A stretch of DNA of 64,000 bases from contig NC_135718.1 of assembly GCF_964656455.1 (NCBI RefSeq), positions 127,759,093 to 127,823,092 of the forward strand, in the 5' to 3' direction. Below, in pieces: positions 33,340 through 44,424 of this stretch. Below the pieces are notes generated by a model that made no database searches, was not told where the DNA came from, and saw nothing but the letters and a program-made list of their open reading frames with translations. Both the position numbers and the translations under genes were made by a program. This DNA comes from Halichoerus grypus. Its lineage: Eukaryota > Chordata > Mammalia > Carnivora > Phocidae. Each line of letters begins with the position of its first letter. The stretch's first letter is position 1.

Positions 33340-34199
33340 TTTTCTCAGGGTTGGTAGACACAATTTGGGAGGATTTTCATTTTTTCAAGGAGCATTACAA
33401 AAACAAGAATATAAAAATCAGTGTCCCACTCATACCTTAACCCCCCAAAGTGACTAAGAAATAGATGTGTTCACAGAGTGGGGGTTCGTGTGCTTGTGTA
33501 AGTCCTGCAGCCACAGACTGCCCTAGCTACCCATCTTTCCAGGCCTATGGATCCTATTTCAGTTACGCAACCCTGACGCGGGGCCCTTGATGTCAGGCCG
33601 AGCCCCTGAGACCCTACCCATGGTTGATTGGGGCTGGCAACGCTGCTGGGATGAGTGGGATGATCAGTCTCTGTCTGAACCCACATCCAGGCCACCTCTC
33701 CAAACAGATCCCAACTATCCTTGCTCTCTGCAGCCACCTGCAGAGGGTCCCTGGGGGAGAAAGGCATCTCCTTCTCCAACTCCCAGACTCCCTCTGTGTC
33801 AGGTCATCCAGCACAAACCTGGGCATGCTTTCCTGGCCTGGCCTAGCAGGGCCTGAGGCGTGGGGCCCTGCACATCCTGTCTTCACCCCGTTGTCCATTT
33901 CCCATGTTCTCTCCTCTTTCCAGTTAAGGCTGCTTCTGTTCTCTGGTGAGGTGCTGCTGCTTTCTCCTGACAGCTTAGGCCTTTCACTAGTCTTATTGGG
34001 AACCAGCCACGCATCTCAGGTTCCCAAAGCTTTGCCTATACCCTCTGTAACCCACTCCAGGCTTTGCCATCTCTGGTTTGGGAATCAATTAGCTCTTAGC
34101 TTATTAATAGAAAAGAGGTGATAGACACACCCTGAACAAATGAATGATCAAGGCCTTTGCAGCTCGGGTGACCAGTCTGTCCCACTTCCCCCAAGCGAT
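33340..34199. other. Unique intronic DNA
   Basis: No named repeat or exon. An open frame at 33624-34121 is unsupported. Confidence 0.4.
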
Positions 34200-34430
34200 C
34201 CCACTGGACTCTTCCCATTTATTGAGCAGCTTGTATATACCAGGCACTGCGTTAGACATTTACATATGTGATCCTTACAACTCTGTGGAGTAGCTAATAT
34301 GCTATTTATCCCCATTTTACAGATGAGGAAATGGAGGCTTAGCAAGATTGATGAGTTCACCTCCAGCTCACTTACAAATAAATGGTAGAAAAGGACTAAA
34401 ACCCAGCTCATGTCATAAAATCTATGCCCT
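34200..34430 (-). mobile_element. MIR relic, antisense
   Basis: catttattgagcagcttgta, taccaggcactgcgttagac, ccccattttacagatgagga, aatggaggcttagcaag: clear antisense MIR, 250 bp before exon B. Confidence 0.85.
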
Positions 34431-34678
34431 TAGGCAGTATATGGGATTGGTTCCCTCGCACTTAAGAATCCTTTTCATCTGACAACTTCAGGTAACACTA
34501 ACAGGGGTGCCGGACCGAAGAGAGGCCTCCTGGAGGTTCCTGGAGCCCACGTGGGCCGGTGCAGAGGAGGCGGGAGGGCCTGGGAAGGCGGAAGGGTCGC
34601 TGGAGTGCAGTCCGCCGGGACAGGGCCCAGAGCGGCCCTGCCAGAATGAAAACCAGTGTCCTTCTGCCCTCTGCCCAG

Positions 34679-35044
34679 CTCCCTGGAGATGACGTGCTAC
34701 GACAGTGATGACGCCAACCCTCGCAGTGTGTCCAGCCTCTCCAGCCGCTCGTCCCCCCTCTCCTGGCGCTATGGCCAGTCCAGCCCGCGGCTGCAGGCTG
34801 GGGACGCGCCCTCGGTGGGCGGGGGCTGCCGCTCGGAGGGGCCGCCCGCCTGGTACATGCACGGGGAACGGGCCCACTACTCGCACACCATGCCCATGCG
34901 CAGCCCCAGCAAGCTCAGCCACATCTCCCGCCTGGAGCTGGTCGAGTCCCTGGACTCGGACGAGGTGGACCTCAAGTCCGGCTACATGAGCGACAGCGAC
35001 CTCATGGGCAAGACCATGACGGAGGACGACGACATCACTACCGG
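34679..35044 (+). CDS. NAV1: NAV1 internal coding exon B (366 bp, phase 2 to phase 2)
   Basis: The translation starts (S)SLEMTCYDSDDANPRSVSSL, continues through a Ser/Pro-rich part (SSRSSPLSWRYGQSSPRL), a basic-aromatic part (AWYMHGERAHYSHTMPMRS) and the motif SPSKLSHISRLELVESLDSD, and ends in a very acidic segment with MSDSDLMGKTMTEDDDITTG. This is NAV1, about human residues 287-409 (recalled), directly after exon A. The acceptor is ctctgcccag at 34669-34678 and the donor is gtaagg at 35045. The last Gly codon is split (gg plus one base from the next exon, expected to be followed by Trp-Asp-Glu, which is outside the window). There are 121 whole codons with no disruption. The exon is GC-rich with many CpGs compared with its introns. 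The region is low-complexity and likely disordered, with many Ser next to Pro or acidic residues, so phosphorylation is plausible. Two sites seem to differ from remembered human NAV1 (SSLSSRSS for SSLSNRSS; GPPAWY for GTPAWY). Confidence 0.96.
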
Positions 35045-35389
35045 GTAAGGCCCCTTGCACCGTGGGGCAAGGGGGCTAGGGAGGGCAGGGGGAAGACCAG
35101 TGGAGCGGGATTCCTTCAGAGGGGAGTGGGACTCACGACAGGAGTTTGGGTTGCTGTGCTGTGACAAGAGACAGCTGTGCGGGGCCTTTGGACACTGGTC
35201 GTGGCTGCCCCCGAAATTTGATGTGGTGTGTTACGGGCTTTGGTGTGGTGGGTGGGGCCGCCATTGGAGGGGCTGATTGGTCAATGGCGGGACCTCCCTC
35301 TCATTGGCCCGGGTGGCTGTCCTTCTAAGGCATGCCCCGCCCTGCCCGGTCCTTTGCCCTCAAAAGGCTAACGGGAAGGGCTCTGGGGA

Positions 35390-35512
35390 GGAAATGGCGT
35401 TAGTCCCCGTTCTGCCAGCTCCGTGTGGGCCTCGGACAACCTAATCTGCTATCCCCTTTGTAAAAAGAGGATGAGAGGACTACACCTATCTACCTCCGAG
35501 TCTAACAGGAAG
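35390..35512 (+). mobile_element. MIR-like fragment, sense
   Basis: ccgttctgccagctccgtgt, ggcctcggacaacctaatct, cccctttgtaaaaagaggat loosely follow sense MIR. Confidence 0.4.
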
Positions 35513-36655
35513 AGAAAATAAAAGCACTACTGAAACAGAAAAGTGGGACTGGTGGCTCCCCCTTCCCTCGCCGGGATTCCCGGCCCCTCTGTCCCGTGCC
35601 TTCCCCTATGGCACTCAGTTTCCACTGCTCTGGTTTCTTCCTCTGCAGACCTTCTACCAGTAATGCAACTTCCGAGCCCCTATCCCGGCCTGTTAAACCC
35701 TTCCTTCCTGTACTTTGCCCCACAGGGACCCTCATCTTTTCTGCCCCCAATTGGCAGGGTTGGGTTTGTGGAGCAACGTGGGCATAGGCAACAGTCTGGG
35801 AAGTGAAGGAGAAGATAGAAAGAAAGAAGTGTGGGAGGTGGGAGGGGTCCTGGCCCAACTGTTCCAAGCCGTGAGATCGAAGAGCTGTAGTGGTTCTGGA
35901 ACCTTCTCCAGAGCATCTTTCAGTTCACTGCTACTTCCTCTCTTCCTTCTTGGTTTGCTGAAACTTTGCAAGGGACCACACAAGTAGTGACAACAAACAC
36001 CCCTTCCCCCTACCCCTCTCAGGGACTACCTCTTCCCAATAAAAACCCCCAAGCTTCAAGAGAATGGAAAGTAGCCCCTCCTAGGAAAGGACTAAGAGCT
36101 GAGCTCCAGGCCATCCACTGTTCCCCACCCTTGGGGACAAACTTGGAGGGACTGGGCAGGGCCTGTCCGGCTGATGAGGCTGCTCTGGAGCAAAACAACT
36201 GACTCATGAATGGGGTTGTTTACTGCCTCTTCAATCCCCGGGGCCAGCCCGACCTCACGCTCAGATCCACCAGCCTGGAGCTGGGACTGCAGAAAAGCCA
36301 CCCAGCTCCTCCTGTGCTCCGAGGGCTTTGCCGGGCAGGAAGGAGAGCCAAGGTGTCTGACGGGCTGCTTTGTACAGCCGCTGTGCTGGGAAGCTGCTTC
36401 TCTGAGGAAGCATCCGGTCCCTGCCCTCTGAGAGCTCCCAGTTGGGTGGGGCAAAGGGAGGCACAACCCCTGTGAGGCAGAGAGCTCTGAAAGTTCCCCA
36501 TGTGCTGGAAGGACCGCAGCCCCAGCCCTCGGGAAGCTCCCAGACAGAGGGAGGTGAGAGCCGTCCTCCACGGTGCACGCAATGGCCATGGCAGAAGATT
36601 TCCCAAACGTTGGAAGGCACAGGACTCCTGCCTTTGGAGAGATCCCAGTCTGACG
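35513..36655. other. Unique intronic DNA after exon B
   Basis: No exon recognised. Long minus-strand frames (36092-36620) lack support. Confidence 0.4.
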
Positions 36656-36659
36656 CAGG

Positions 36660-36845
36660 TGGCAGGACTTCCTAGCTGTGTGAGCTTGGGGAAGTTAGGT
36701 AACCTCTCCAGGCTTTAGTTTGTCTGTCTGCTAAATACAGATAATAGAACCTATCTCAGGATGATTATAAGGATTAAATAGCTAAACACATAGAAAGTGC
36801 TTGGAATAATCCCTGGCTCATTGTAAATGCTCAATAAATGTTAGC
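36660..36845 (+). mobile_element. MIR relic, sense
   Basis: cctagctgtgtgagcttggg, aagttaggtaacctctccag, gattataaggattaaatagc, ctcattgtaaatgctcaata: clear MIR. A T run follows at 36846-36862. Confidence 0.82.
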
Positions 36846-36862
36846 TTTTTTTTTTTTTTTTT

Positions 36863-38094
36863 GCTGTTACTGGTTATTATCGTTATTGTTAAAATGCCAT
36901 TCTGAAGGAGGAGAAGGACTCCTGCCCCCTGAGGGTCCCAGACTTGCCCCCAGGGACTGTGCAGTTTCACCCGAGTGCCACTCAGAATCAGCAGCTGGGA
37001 CAGATGTAGCAGCAGCTGGCCAAACCTGGGAGCATCGATTTTGGGGGTGTGAGGGCATGGGATGCTAGGCAGAGGGGAGCCAGGAAAGATGAGCTTAATC
37101 CACCCTTTCTTTATCCCCTTCCCTCTGGACAGGGTGTGTGCTCCTGAATCAGTTAAAAAAAAGCAGACTTCACTTAGCCTAGCATGAATGAGAACGTGCA
37201 AACCCAGGCTTTCTGGAGAAGAAAGTGTTGGCATGGAAGTATCCATAAAGTGGACCTGACTACAATCTGCGATGCTGGTTTCCAAGATGATTTCATGTGT
37301 GTTGTTTATGGGTGGTCTGCAGTTAGCAGGAACTCTTAACGCTTGATAGTTTTAAGGTTTCTCCGTTGTTGACTTCCCTGCCAGGCCTGGGAACACACCC
37401 ACCCTTCAGTGTGCTAAGGAAGTCAGAGCTGAGGGGAACCCACTTATAATCCCAGTAATTTTCATGTAAGCAGTCACTCCTCAGTTATGTGTCTGCATGG
37501 TTAAGTGTTGTGCTTTTTCATTAGAGACTGGGCATCCTCAATTCCAGCAAGAGAACATGCAGACCTGAGCGGCCCCTGCTCAGCCCCCTTCTTGGCCCTC
37601 CCAACCCCCACTGTGGTTTCCGTCCAGGTTTTATAATTTAGAAAATGTCCTGTTTCTCCGAAAATTGTTTTCCCTATTCATGAACTGAGTAGGGCTGTTC
37701 CCTGTAGGGGTGGCCTGTAGGGCTTCCTTTCTCAACCACACAGTGACACCTCCTTGACCCCTGTCAGCCACTGCCCATTGCCATTCAGTCTCCTGCCTCC
37801 CAGCACTAGGCTAGCAGGAGAGGTGAAGCCTCTGCTTTCCCCACTGGGCGACACACGATCAGCCACAAGCCGTCCGAGTGAGCCATGCAAGATGACAGTG
37901 ATTCGGAGTGCTCTCAGTTATCTGCTGGGGGAGCAGCCCCTTGGGTGTTTTTTAGCTCTCTCCGCTCCATCCAAACACCAGGCCTTCCCTGGGTTGCCAG
38001 TCTGTGGGGGCTCAGGGAAGGCACATTCTTCAAACGGAAGCTCAGCAAACTAGAATGAGGAAGGTGAATTTGCTGCCAAAAGAATCCTATTTTT
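36863..38094. other. Unique intronic DNA
   Basis: No named repeat and no supported exon. Confidence 0.4.
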
Positions 38095-39292
38095 AAAAAT
38101 TACAGTTTTTAAAAAATTGTGGCAAAATACATGTTTTTTAATATATAGCTAATACATCAACAATTTTTTAGAGTGCAGCTCAATGGCATGAAGCGCATCC
38201 ACATGGTTATGTAACCATGACTGCCATTCATCTCCAGAACTTTTTCCATCTTCCCAAACTGAAACTCTGTCCCCATGGAATGCTGACTTATCATTTTCCC
38301 CTCCCCCCAGCCCCTGGCAACCACCATTCTACTCTGTCTTTGTGAACTTGACTGCTCTAGGTACCTCATGCAGGCAGAATCATACAGTATGTGTCCTGCT
38401 GGGACTGGTTTGTTTTACCTAGCATAATGTCCTCAGGGTTCATTTATGTGTAGCATGTACCAGAATTTCCTTCCTTTTTAGGGCTAAATAATATTTTAAT
38501 GTAGGGATATACCACATTTTATTTATCCATTCAGCTGTGGATGGGTTGTTTCCACTTTCTGGCTCTTGTAAATAATCCTGCTGTGAACATTGGTGAACAA
38601 ATATCTGTTCAGGCCCTTGCTTTCAATTCTTTGGGTACATACCAAAAAGTAGGACTATCAGATCATATGTAGTTACATATGATCACATACAGTTACTCTA
38701 TTTTAATTTTTGAGGAACCTCTATACTGTTTTCCACAGGGCCATACCATTTTACATTTCCACCAGCAACGCATGAGGGGTACAATTTCTCCACCTCCTTG
38801 CCAACACTTACAATTTTCTGTTTGTTTGGGTTTTTAATAATAGCCATCCTAATGAGTGTGAAGTGGTATCTCATTGTGGTTTTGATTTGTGTTTCCCTGA
38901 CGAGTAGCGGTGTTGAACATCTTTTCATGTGTTTATTGGCCATTAGTATGTCATCTTTGGAAAAATGTCTATTCAAGTCCTTTACCCATTTTTTAGTTGG
39001 GTTGTGTTGTCATTGTTGAGTTGTAGGAGTTCTTTATATATTCTGGTTATTAATCTCTTGTCAGACATATGATTTGCGAATATTTTCTCCCGTCCTATGG
39101 GTTGCCTTTTCATTCTGTTATTAGTGTCCTCTGAGCACAAAAGTTTTTCATTTTGATGAACTCCAGTTTATCTAATGTTTCTTTTGTTGCCTATGCTTTA
39201 GGTGTTGTATCCAAGAAGTCACGGCCAAATCCAGTGTCACAAACCTCTGCCCCTGTGTTTTCTTCTAAGAGTTTTATAGCTTATGGGACTTT
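38095..39292 (-). mobile_element. L1 3' portion, antisense, about 1.2 kb
   Basis: Antisense wording of the L1 ORF2 end and 3' UTR: gcccctggcaaccaccattc, catttatccattcagctgtg-type wording, tactgttttccacagggcca, cctaatgagtgtgaagtggt, ctcattgtggttttgatttg, agttctttatatattctggt. Frames are broken. Same L1 region as 17998-19125, in the opposite direction. Confidence 0.9.
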
Positions 39293-41315
39293 TTAAAAAT
39301 TTAGATTCCAAATCCCATTCCAGACCTACCAAGGCAGATTCTCTGCTACTCGGGAAGCCATATTTTTCTAAAGCTTCTCAGTGATTTTGGACTAGTCTAT
39401 CTTCCCATAAGGGACAAGAATCTTCTTTATAGCATTCCTGATAGCCACTCTTTTGGTGTTGCCTTGCGTAGACACAATGAGCTTATTTTATTTCCTATAG
39501 AACAAAATTATGAGAACCTTTCTAAATATCCACCTGAAATCAGCTTCCCTTCGGCCTCTTGATTCAAATGCTGCCATCCAAGAAAAATAGAGTAAGTGTA
39601 AATCTTCACTCAAATATTTCAACATGTTCTTAATGATTGCTCAGATAGTCTCTTCTTTAGACCAAAAAAAAAAAAGTCCCCAGCTCATTTCATTATTTTC
39701 TTAAATGACCCAGTTTTCCAGATCGTGATTATCCTCTTCACCCTCCCCTGGAAGCCCTCAAGTTGTCAATGATCCTCTTAAAATTTGGCACCTAAACCAA
39801 TCACCACCTGACACTGGGCCTGCCAGGGTAATCTCCAAAGCATGACGCTATAGACAACTTGAGGGTGGCCGCGGACTGTCCTAGATGACAGTTTGAGAGA
39901 CATTTTTACCTCTTGAAAAGAGAACAGGAATTTGTTTTCCTAAAAATAGGAAGGTCTGGAATTTAATCTCAGTAAGAAGATAAGTTCCACAGCCATCTGT
40001 CCTTCCCTTCACTGGCACCCAGAGTTGGAACAGGAGGGGAGTCAAGGATGGGCTCCCGTGCAGAGATAAATAGAGGCACTGGGCATAGGGAGCAGATGTG
40101 CCCAGAGGGGAAGGAGGTCAGAAGGCTCTCCATTCCCTCCCTACTTGAACTTGGATTTCCCTCCCACTGTCTCCATTTCTGCGCATGTGAACGGCAGCTG
40201 GGCTGGGCTGTGTCTGAGCCGCGCGGCGGTGAGGAGCAGGAACCCCAGGCCGAGCCAGCAGCCGTACTGCCGTGTTGTACACCTCCAGTGGGCGCCATTC
40301 CCATGGTATAGAGTTGTGTCATCAGCAGCCCTGGCGGGACTGCTGTCCAGCGACCTGTGCCAAAGGCTGCAGAGCCGTAGACAGAGCCAGCAGGCCCCAT
40401 CTTGAAAGAGCTCTGCGGGTGTGTTGGAGGGACAACAGGACTTCTTGGCGACTGTCGGCCATGCCCTGTGTCTCTCCTCAGGTGGTTTCCCGCTCCGTGT
40501 GTGTGGCTGGATGTTCCAGGATTCTTGTTCTCTCTTCGCCTCCCCCTCCCTTCCCCAGCCTGTCCTCTTGAACTGTGCTTGGGGGCTCAGGAACAGATGG
40601 GATTCGTTTCCTTCTTGGCTCTGAAGTGTCCTGACGTTGAAAAATGTCAACTAAAATAAACTGTAGGCCCCTGCCTTCTCCTAGGCTGGCTCTCTGCTCC
40701 CAGAGGCAGTGAGCCCAGGCCTTAAAGGGACACCTCCCAGCCTTGCGAAGCTGGCCTCAGCCTCTGTCTGCAGCCACCCTCCGGAGAAGGAGCCTCATTT
40801 GCTCCTCCCTAGTTTGGCTGGTATCTGACTGGTCAACCCCAAATGCCCAACCCAACCACCTTCAGTGACAAGAATTCTCTTGGAATGGGCACTGGGTTTT
40901 TGTAAGGTTTGTACAAAGAGAAGAGAATCTTTTTTAATTTGAATGGACGGTGGGGGTGGGGGGAGTCTTCTTCTGCCTTTATCTCCTCTGTTTCCTGGCA
41001 GTTCTTGAGGTCTCCCACGTAATGGGCAGCTGGCCCAGGCCTGGCTTTTACCCATGGAACACAAGGATTAGGGTAGAGGGTGATAGGGGGTCCTTCAGGG
41101 GAGGACCCAGCATTCAAGCTCAAAAGGGAAACTCAGTTTCTGTCCTTGAAGGGCTTCAAATCTAAAAGGGAGGTAGGATGCCTCCTGGGTCACTGGCGAA
41201 AGAAGCGATGTGTAGTTGGAGTAGACAATGGTTGTTGCCATTTTGGGGATAACATCTAACAATTACAGTGTTGACACACAGATTCATAAAGGCAGCCTTG
41301 GTTGATACTTCTCTG
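39293..41315. other. Unique intronic DNA
   Basis: Includes a GC-rich patch near 40200-40260 (ctgagccgcgcggcggtgag) with several CpGs. No exon recognised. Confidence 0.4.
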
Positions 41316-41317
41316 TG

Positions 41318-41520
41318 GTGCAGGAGAAGGAGCATCTGGAGATCTGGAGTTCATCCAAAGCTCCCCTCTAGCTCGCTGTGTGGCCTTGTGCAAGTCGCCT
41401 AGCCTCTCTGACTCTTGATTTGTTCATTTGTAAAAAGGTAACCATTTTTGCCTTGGGAGGATCAAGTGAAAGAGAACAAGTGGGAGTGCTTTGAAACGTA
41501 TAAAGAGCTGTTGGTTTGAA
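41318..41520 (+). mobile_element. MIR relic, sense
   Basis: gagcatctggagatctggag, cgctgtgtggccttgtgcaa, gtcgcctagcctctctgact fit sense MIR. Confidence 0.72.
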
Positions 41521-41789
41521 ATATATTATTCTGATCTCAACTTACTGTTCTGCTCATTTAGCTGATGGCCTCTTTCTTAATTAGGAGCTGTTGGAATACC
41601 CAAATAAGATTTCTTCAGCTTGGCAGATGAGTTCTCTGAATTTGGGCTTTGACTTATTTTGCAAAAGAAGATCTTGTTTTGCTTTTCAACACCATCTTGA
41701 TATTCTTTTAGTCCTGTGGTGTACAGTTAAGTCAACAGACCTTGGAGAACAGGCTTATCCACATAGGCACACCACCATACCAGGGACAG

Positions 41790-42010
41790 GGTAGTAGACT
41801 GGCTTAGAGGGAAGGCTTTCAGCTCCTGGGTCTGAGTCCTGGCTCTTCTTATTAGCTATGTGGGTTTGGGTGAGTGCTTATTCTCCCTCAGCCTGTTTCC
41901 TTAGCTGAAAAACATGGGCAGTAATGGGACCTACTCTGGGAGATTGATGTGAGGATTAAATTTGTTAATATGTTTATATGTAATAAGTGTTCAACAAATG
42001 CTAGCTCTCG
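41790..42010 (+). mobile_element. MIR relic, sense
   Basis: ggctttcagctcctgggtct, gagtcctggctcttcttatt, gatgtgaggattaaatttgt, aataagtgttcaacaaatgc: clear MIR order. Confidence 0.8.
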
Positions 42011-42790
42011 TTTGTTAGCCATGTGATGGCAGGCACTCACAAACGGACGCGCCTAAGCCATCACATGCACATGTGAAATGATAGTACAGTATTTGAAAAA
42101 GTGTTTGTTAACCTTCTTGCTTCAAAAGGCTGTTTCTGATCCTCACTTGAGGCTGACCAACTAAGTGGCTTGCCAAGCAAGGTGGATATGTTCTGACCCA
42201 GGGGCACCTGCTCACCCAGTGTTTTCCTGTGGCACATGGCACCCATCTGTGAATGGGAGATCTGGGCCACAGGTAGTTATGCAGTAAAGCTAAGCTAATT
42301 GCATGCATGATCACACAGTCGGACACGGCCCCTTTCCCATCATGACCTGCACTCAAACATACATTTATTGTCTATGAAGAGTGTCTTGTGCTGGGGTCCC
42401 CGAAGGAGACCTTGAGACAAGTGGTTTATTTGAGTGCAAGTGGTTTATTTGGCAGATGATTCTAGAAAATACGGATGGGGAGTGGGGAAGTGAGTCAGGG
42501 AAGAGAAGGGAAGCCAGTGCAGGATATGTTTACCTGGAGGTTACTGCTGTGGGCAACTGGCCCTTAGGGATTTCTGGGGGATTCCATGGAACACTCCTCA
42601 GAGCTGTTCCACGCAGTGGGCAAGGAAGCATAGATATTTACCTTTCGACTGCCAGTTATGATGGGCTGCGGGCAACTCCAAGGGGCATTGCATCCTGGCT
42701 TTTCTGGCGCACTCCACATAGGCCGAGAGAAATCCCTCAGGATGAGAGGCACGAGTGATCCGAGGCACAGGCGCAGTAGTGTTATTGTTG
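42011..42790. other. Unique intronic DNA
   Basis: Contains a local direct repeat, acaagtggtttatttg / gcaagtggtttatttg, at about 42417-42452. No exon. Confidence 0.4.
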
Positions 42791-42973
42791 TTGTTTTTAA
42801 GATTTTATTTATTTATTTGACAGAGAGGGTACACGCAGGGGGAGCGGCAGGCAGAAGGAGAAGCATGGTTTCTGCCGAGCTGGGAGCCTGATGCGGGGCT
42901 CGATCCCAGGACACTGGGATCATGACCTGAGCCGAAGGCAGACACTTTAACTAGTTGATCCACCCAGGCGCCC
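42791..42973 (-). mobile_element. Can-SINE, antisense
   Basis: ttgtttttaagattttattt start, ggagcctgatgcggggctcg, ends gatccacccaggcgccc. Sits after (gtt)n. Confidence 0.88.
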
Positions 42974-43244
42974 TGGTGTTCTGTTAACATCTACCGAACG
43001 GTTTACTGCAGAGTGGGTGGGACACAAACGGCATTGATTATAAAGAGGGAAGTTGAGAGGAAAGGAAGGGAAGGAGGGTGTGGAGTCTGATTCCTGGGTA
43101 CGGATGGAAGAAGGGGGTAGCTTCGGAGAGCTCCTGGCTCTTGAAACACCCCTTAATTCTTAAAACAAAATCGTGTTAGCACTCTACAGTCTGTGTGGGG
43201 TTAACTTGGATCACAGTATCTGTTCAAACCCATCAGGGCTGATG

Positions 43245-43400
43245 GAAGATTGGAGCGAGCCAGGTATTCCGGAGGGGCAGCTGGATGTGCGCTCGTTGCC
43301 ACGGCAACTGATGCAGCCGGAGGCGTGGCCCCTCCTCTGACGCGTCCTAGTAACCTACAATTGAGCTGCTGGGGTTTTCACTGAGTTTGATGACAGACAA
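43245..43400. promoter_or_regulatory. CpG-enriched patch with RFX site, candidate regulatory element
   Basis: Several CpGs in a CpG-poor intron (ggagcgagcc, ttccggagg, gtgcgctcgttg, agccggaggcgtgg, ctgacgcgtcc) around a perfect RFX palindrome. No repeat. It could be an enhancer or a minor promoter; no exon with a convincing donor was seen. Confidence 0.45.
43295..43308. promoter_or_regulatory. RFX X-box palindrome
   Basis: gttgccacggcaac: both half-sites (gttgcc and ggcaac) are perfect, separated by two bases, as in bound X-boxes. The central CpG means binding could depend on methylation. Confidence 0.6.
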
Positions 43401-43604
43401 TTTGGTGGACGATCAGGATGGATAAGGGGTTGAGGAAGCTGTTGAGATGGGTTTGGCTCCCCCTCCCCCCCACAGCCCTGCCCACCTGCCTGTCCACTTG
43501 TCTCTATCTTCTTTAATTGTCAGCTCCCTCCTCCTTTTCCCACCAACTTTATATTCTGTGATAAGCCAGCTGGGCTCAAGGAATGCCTGGAAATTCCATG
43601 CAAT

Positions 43605-43798
43605 CTGATATTACAGAAAGAGCATAAGTCTGGAAGTCTGATAGGCCTGGGTTCAGATCCCAGCTCTGAGGCTTTGGGAAAGCTGTGAATCCATTCCAGT
43701 GGGAATAGTTATACGGGAATAAGATTCCTATAAGGATGTTATGGAATATGTTGTATTAATACACTAGGTATGCAGCAGGGCCTCAGTAAATGTTACCT
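43605..43798 (+). mobile_element. MIR relic, sense
   Basis: aagagcataagtctggaagt, ggcctgggttcagatcccag, ctctgaggctttgggaaag, gcagggcctcagtaaatgtt: clear sense MIR. Confidence 0.8.
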
Positions 43799-43894
43799 CC
43801 CTCCCTTCTCTTGGTTGGCTCCTGGAAAATTAAAGCAGTAAAGGTCCTAAAGACCACCTATAGAATGGAACTTTTCCCCCTGGGTGGTGATTCA

Positions 43895-44060
43895 GTTGCC
43901 CACTCGTCTGCCACATCCCCTCCTTCCAGGAAGCCTTTTCTAATCCAGCCCATTGCACTATGATTGCTCTCTGACTCTGGATTGTCTTAGAACTTGTACA
44001 TATAACCCATACTGTAGTAACTTGTGCTTTTTAGATTCTCTAACAATTGCATAGCATGTA
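43895..44060 (+). mobile_element. L2 3' part, sense
   Basis: ccttccaggaagccttttct, aatccagcccattgcactat, cagaacttg-type wording (ttagaacttgtacatataac): L2 3' region. A further L2 scrap lies at 44330-44420 (gagcttctcaaggacagaga). Confidence 0.65.
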
Positions 44061-44074
44061 TGGTCTACAAAACA

Positions 44075-44245
44075 CTAATATCTCATTGTTTTATTTAATC
44101 TTAACACTGAATTAGATATTCTTTTCCGCAATTTGCAAGTGAAGAAATTGGAACTTGGCTTGCCAGAATCACATAACTTAAAAGTGGCTGCCTCAAGCAA
44201 AACCCAGGCCTTCTGACTCCCATGTCCTGTGCTCTTTTTGGTATA
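44075..44245 (-). mobile_element. MIR relic, antisense
   Basis: ctcattgttttatttaatct, gcaagtgaagaaattggaac, aaaacccaggccttctgact fit antisense MIR. Confidence 0.7.
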
Positions 44246-44424
44246 CCCACTGCCTTGCTGGGTCTACCATGAAACCTTTTCCCTCTGTATGCAGCCCATG
44301 TGCCCCCTAAGCCTGGGAGAATTTCTGGGGCAGGGATCACGTGCCTTCCACTGGAGTAGGAGCTTCTCAAGGACAGAGACCCTATTTTCTATTTTTTCTC
44401 AGCACCCAGCAGAATATGTTCTCA

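Larger units (their letters stand above)
29990..34678 (+). other. NAV1: NAV1 intron between exons A and B, phase 2, 4,689 bp
   Basis: Donor gtaggt at 29990, acceptor cag at 34676-34678. Joining ag|c gives Ser and keeps the frame. It holds one clear SINE (33141-33333), a MIR relic (34200-34430), a GA-rich run near 32255-32292 and otherwise unique sequence. Open frames here, including one of 302 codons at 32532-33440, look non-coding. Confidence 0.9.

Noticed and set aside
32532..33440. 302-codon open frame on the + strand
   Set aside because: It runs through a Can-SINE (33141-33333) and reads its tRNA-like head as protein. No family is recognisable, and it lies in the intron between two NAV1 exons.
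34488..35060. 190-codon minus-strand frame over exon B
   Set aside because: It is the antisense shadow of the NAV1 coding exon, whose + strand product is recognised and has proper splice sites.
38798..39019. 73-codon hydrophobic frame
   Set aside because: It is antisense L1 3' sequence, not a membrane protein gene.
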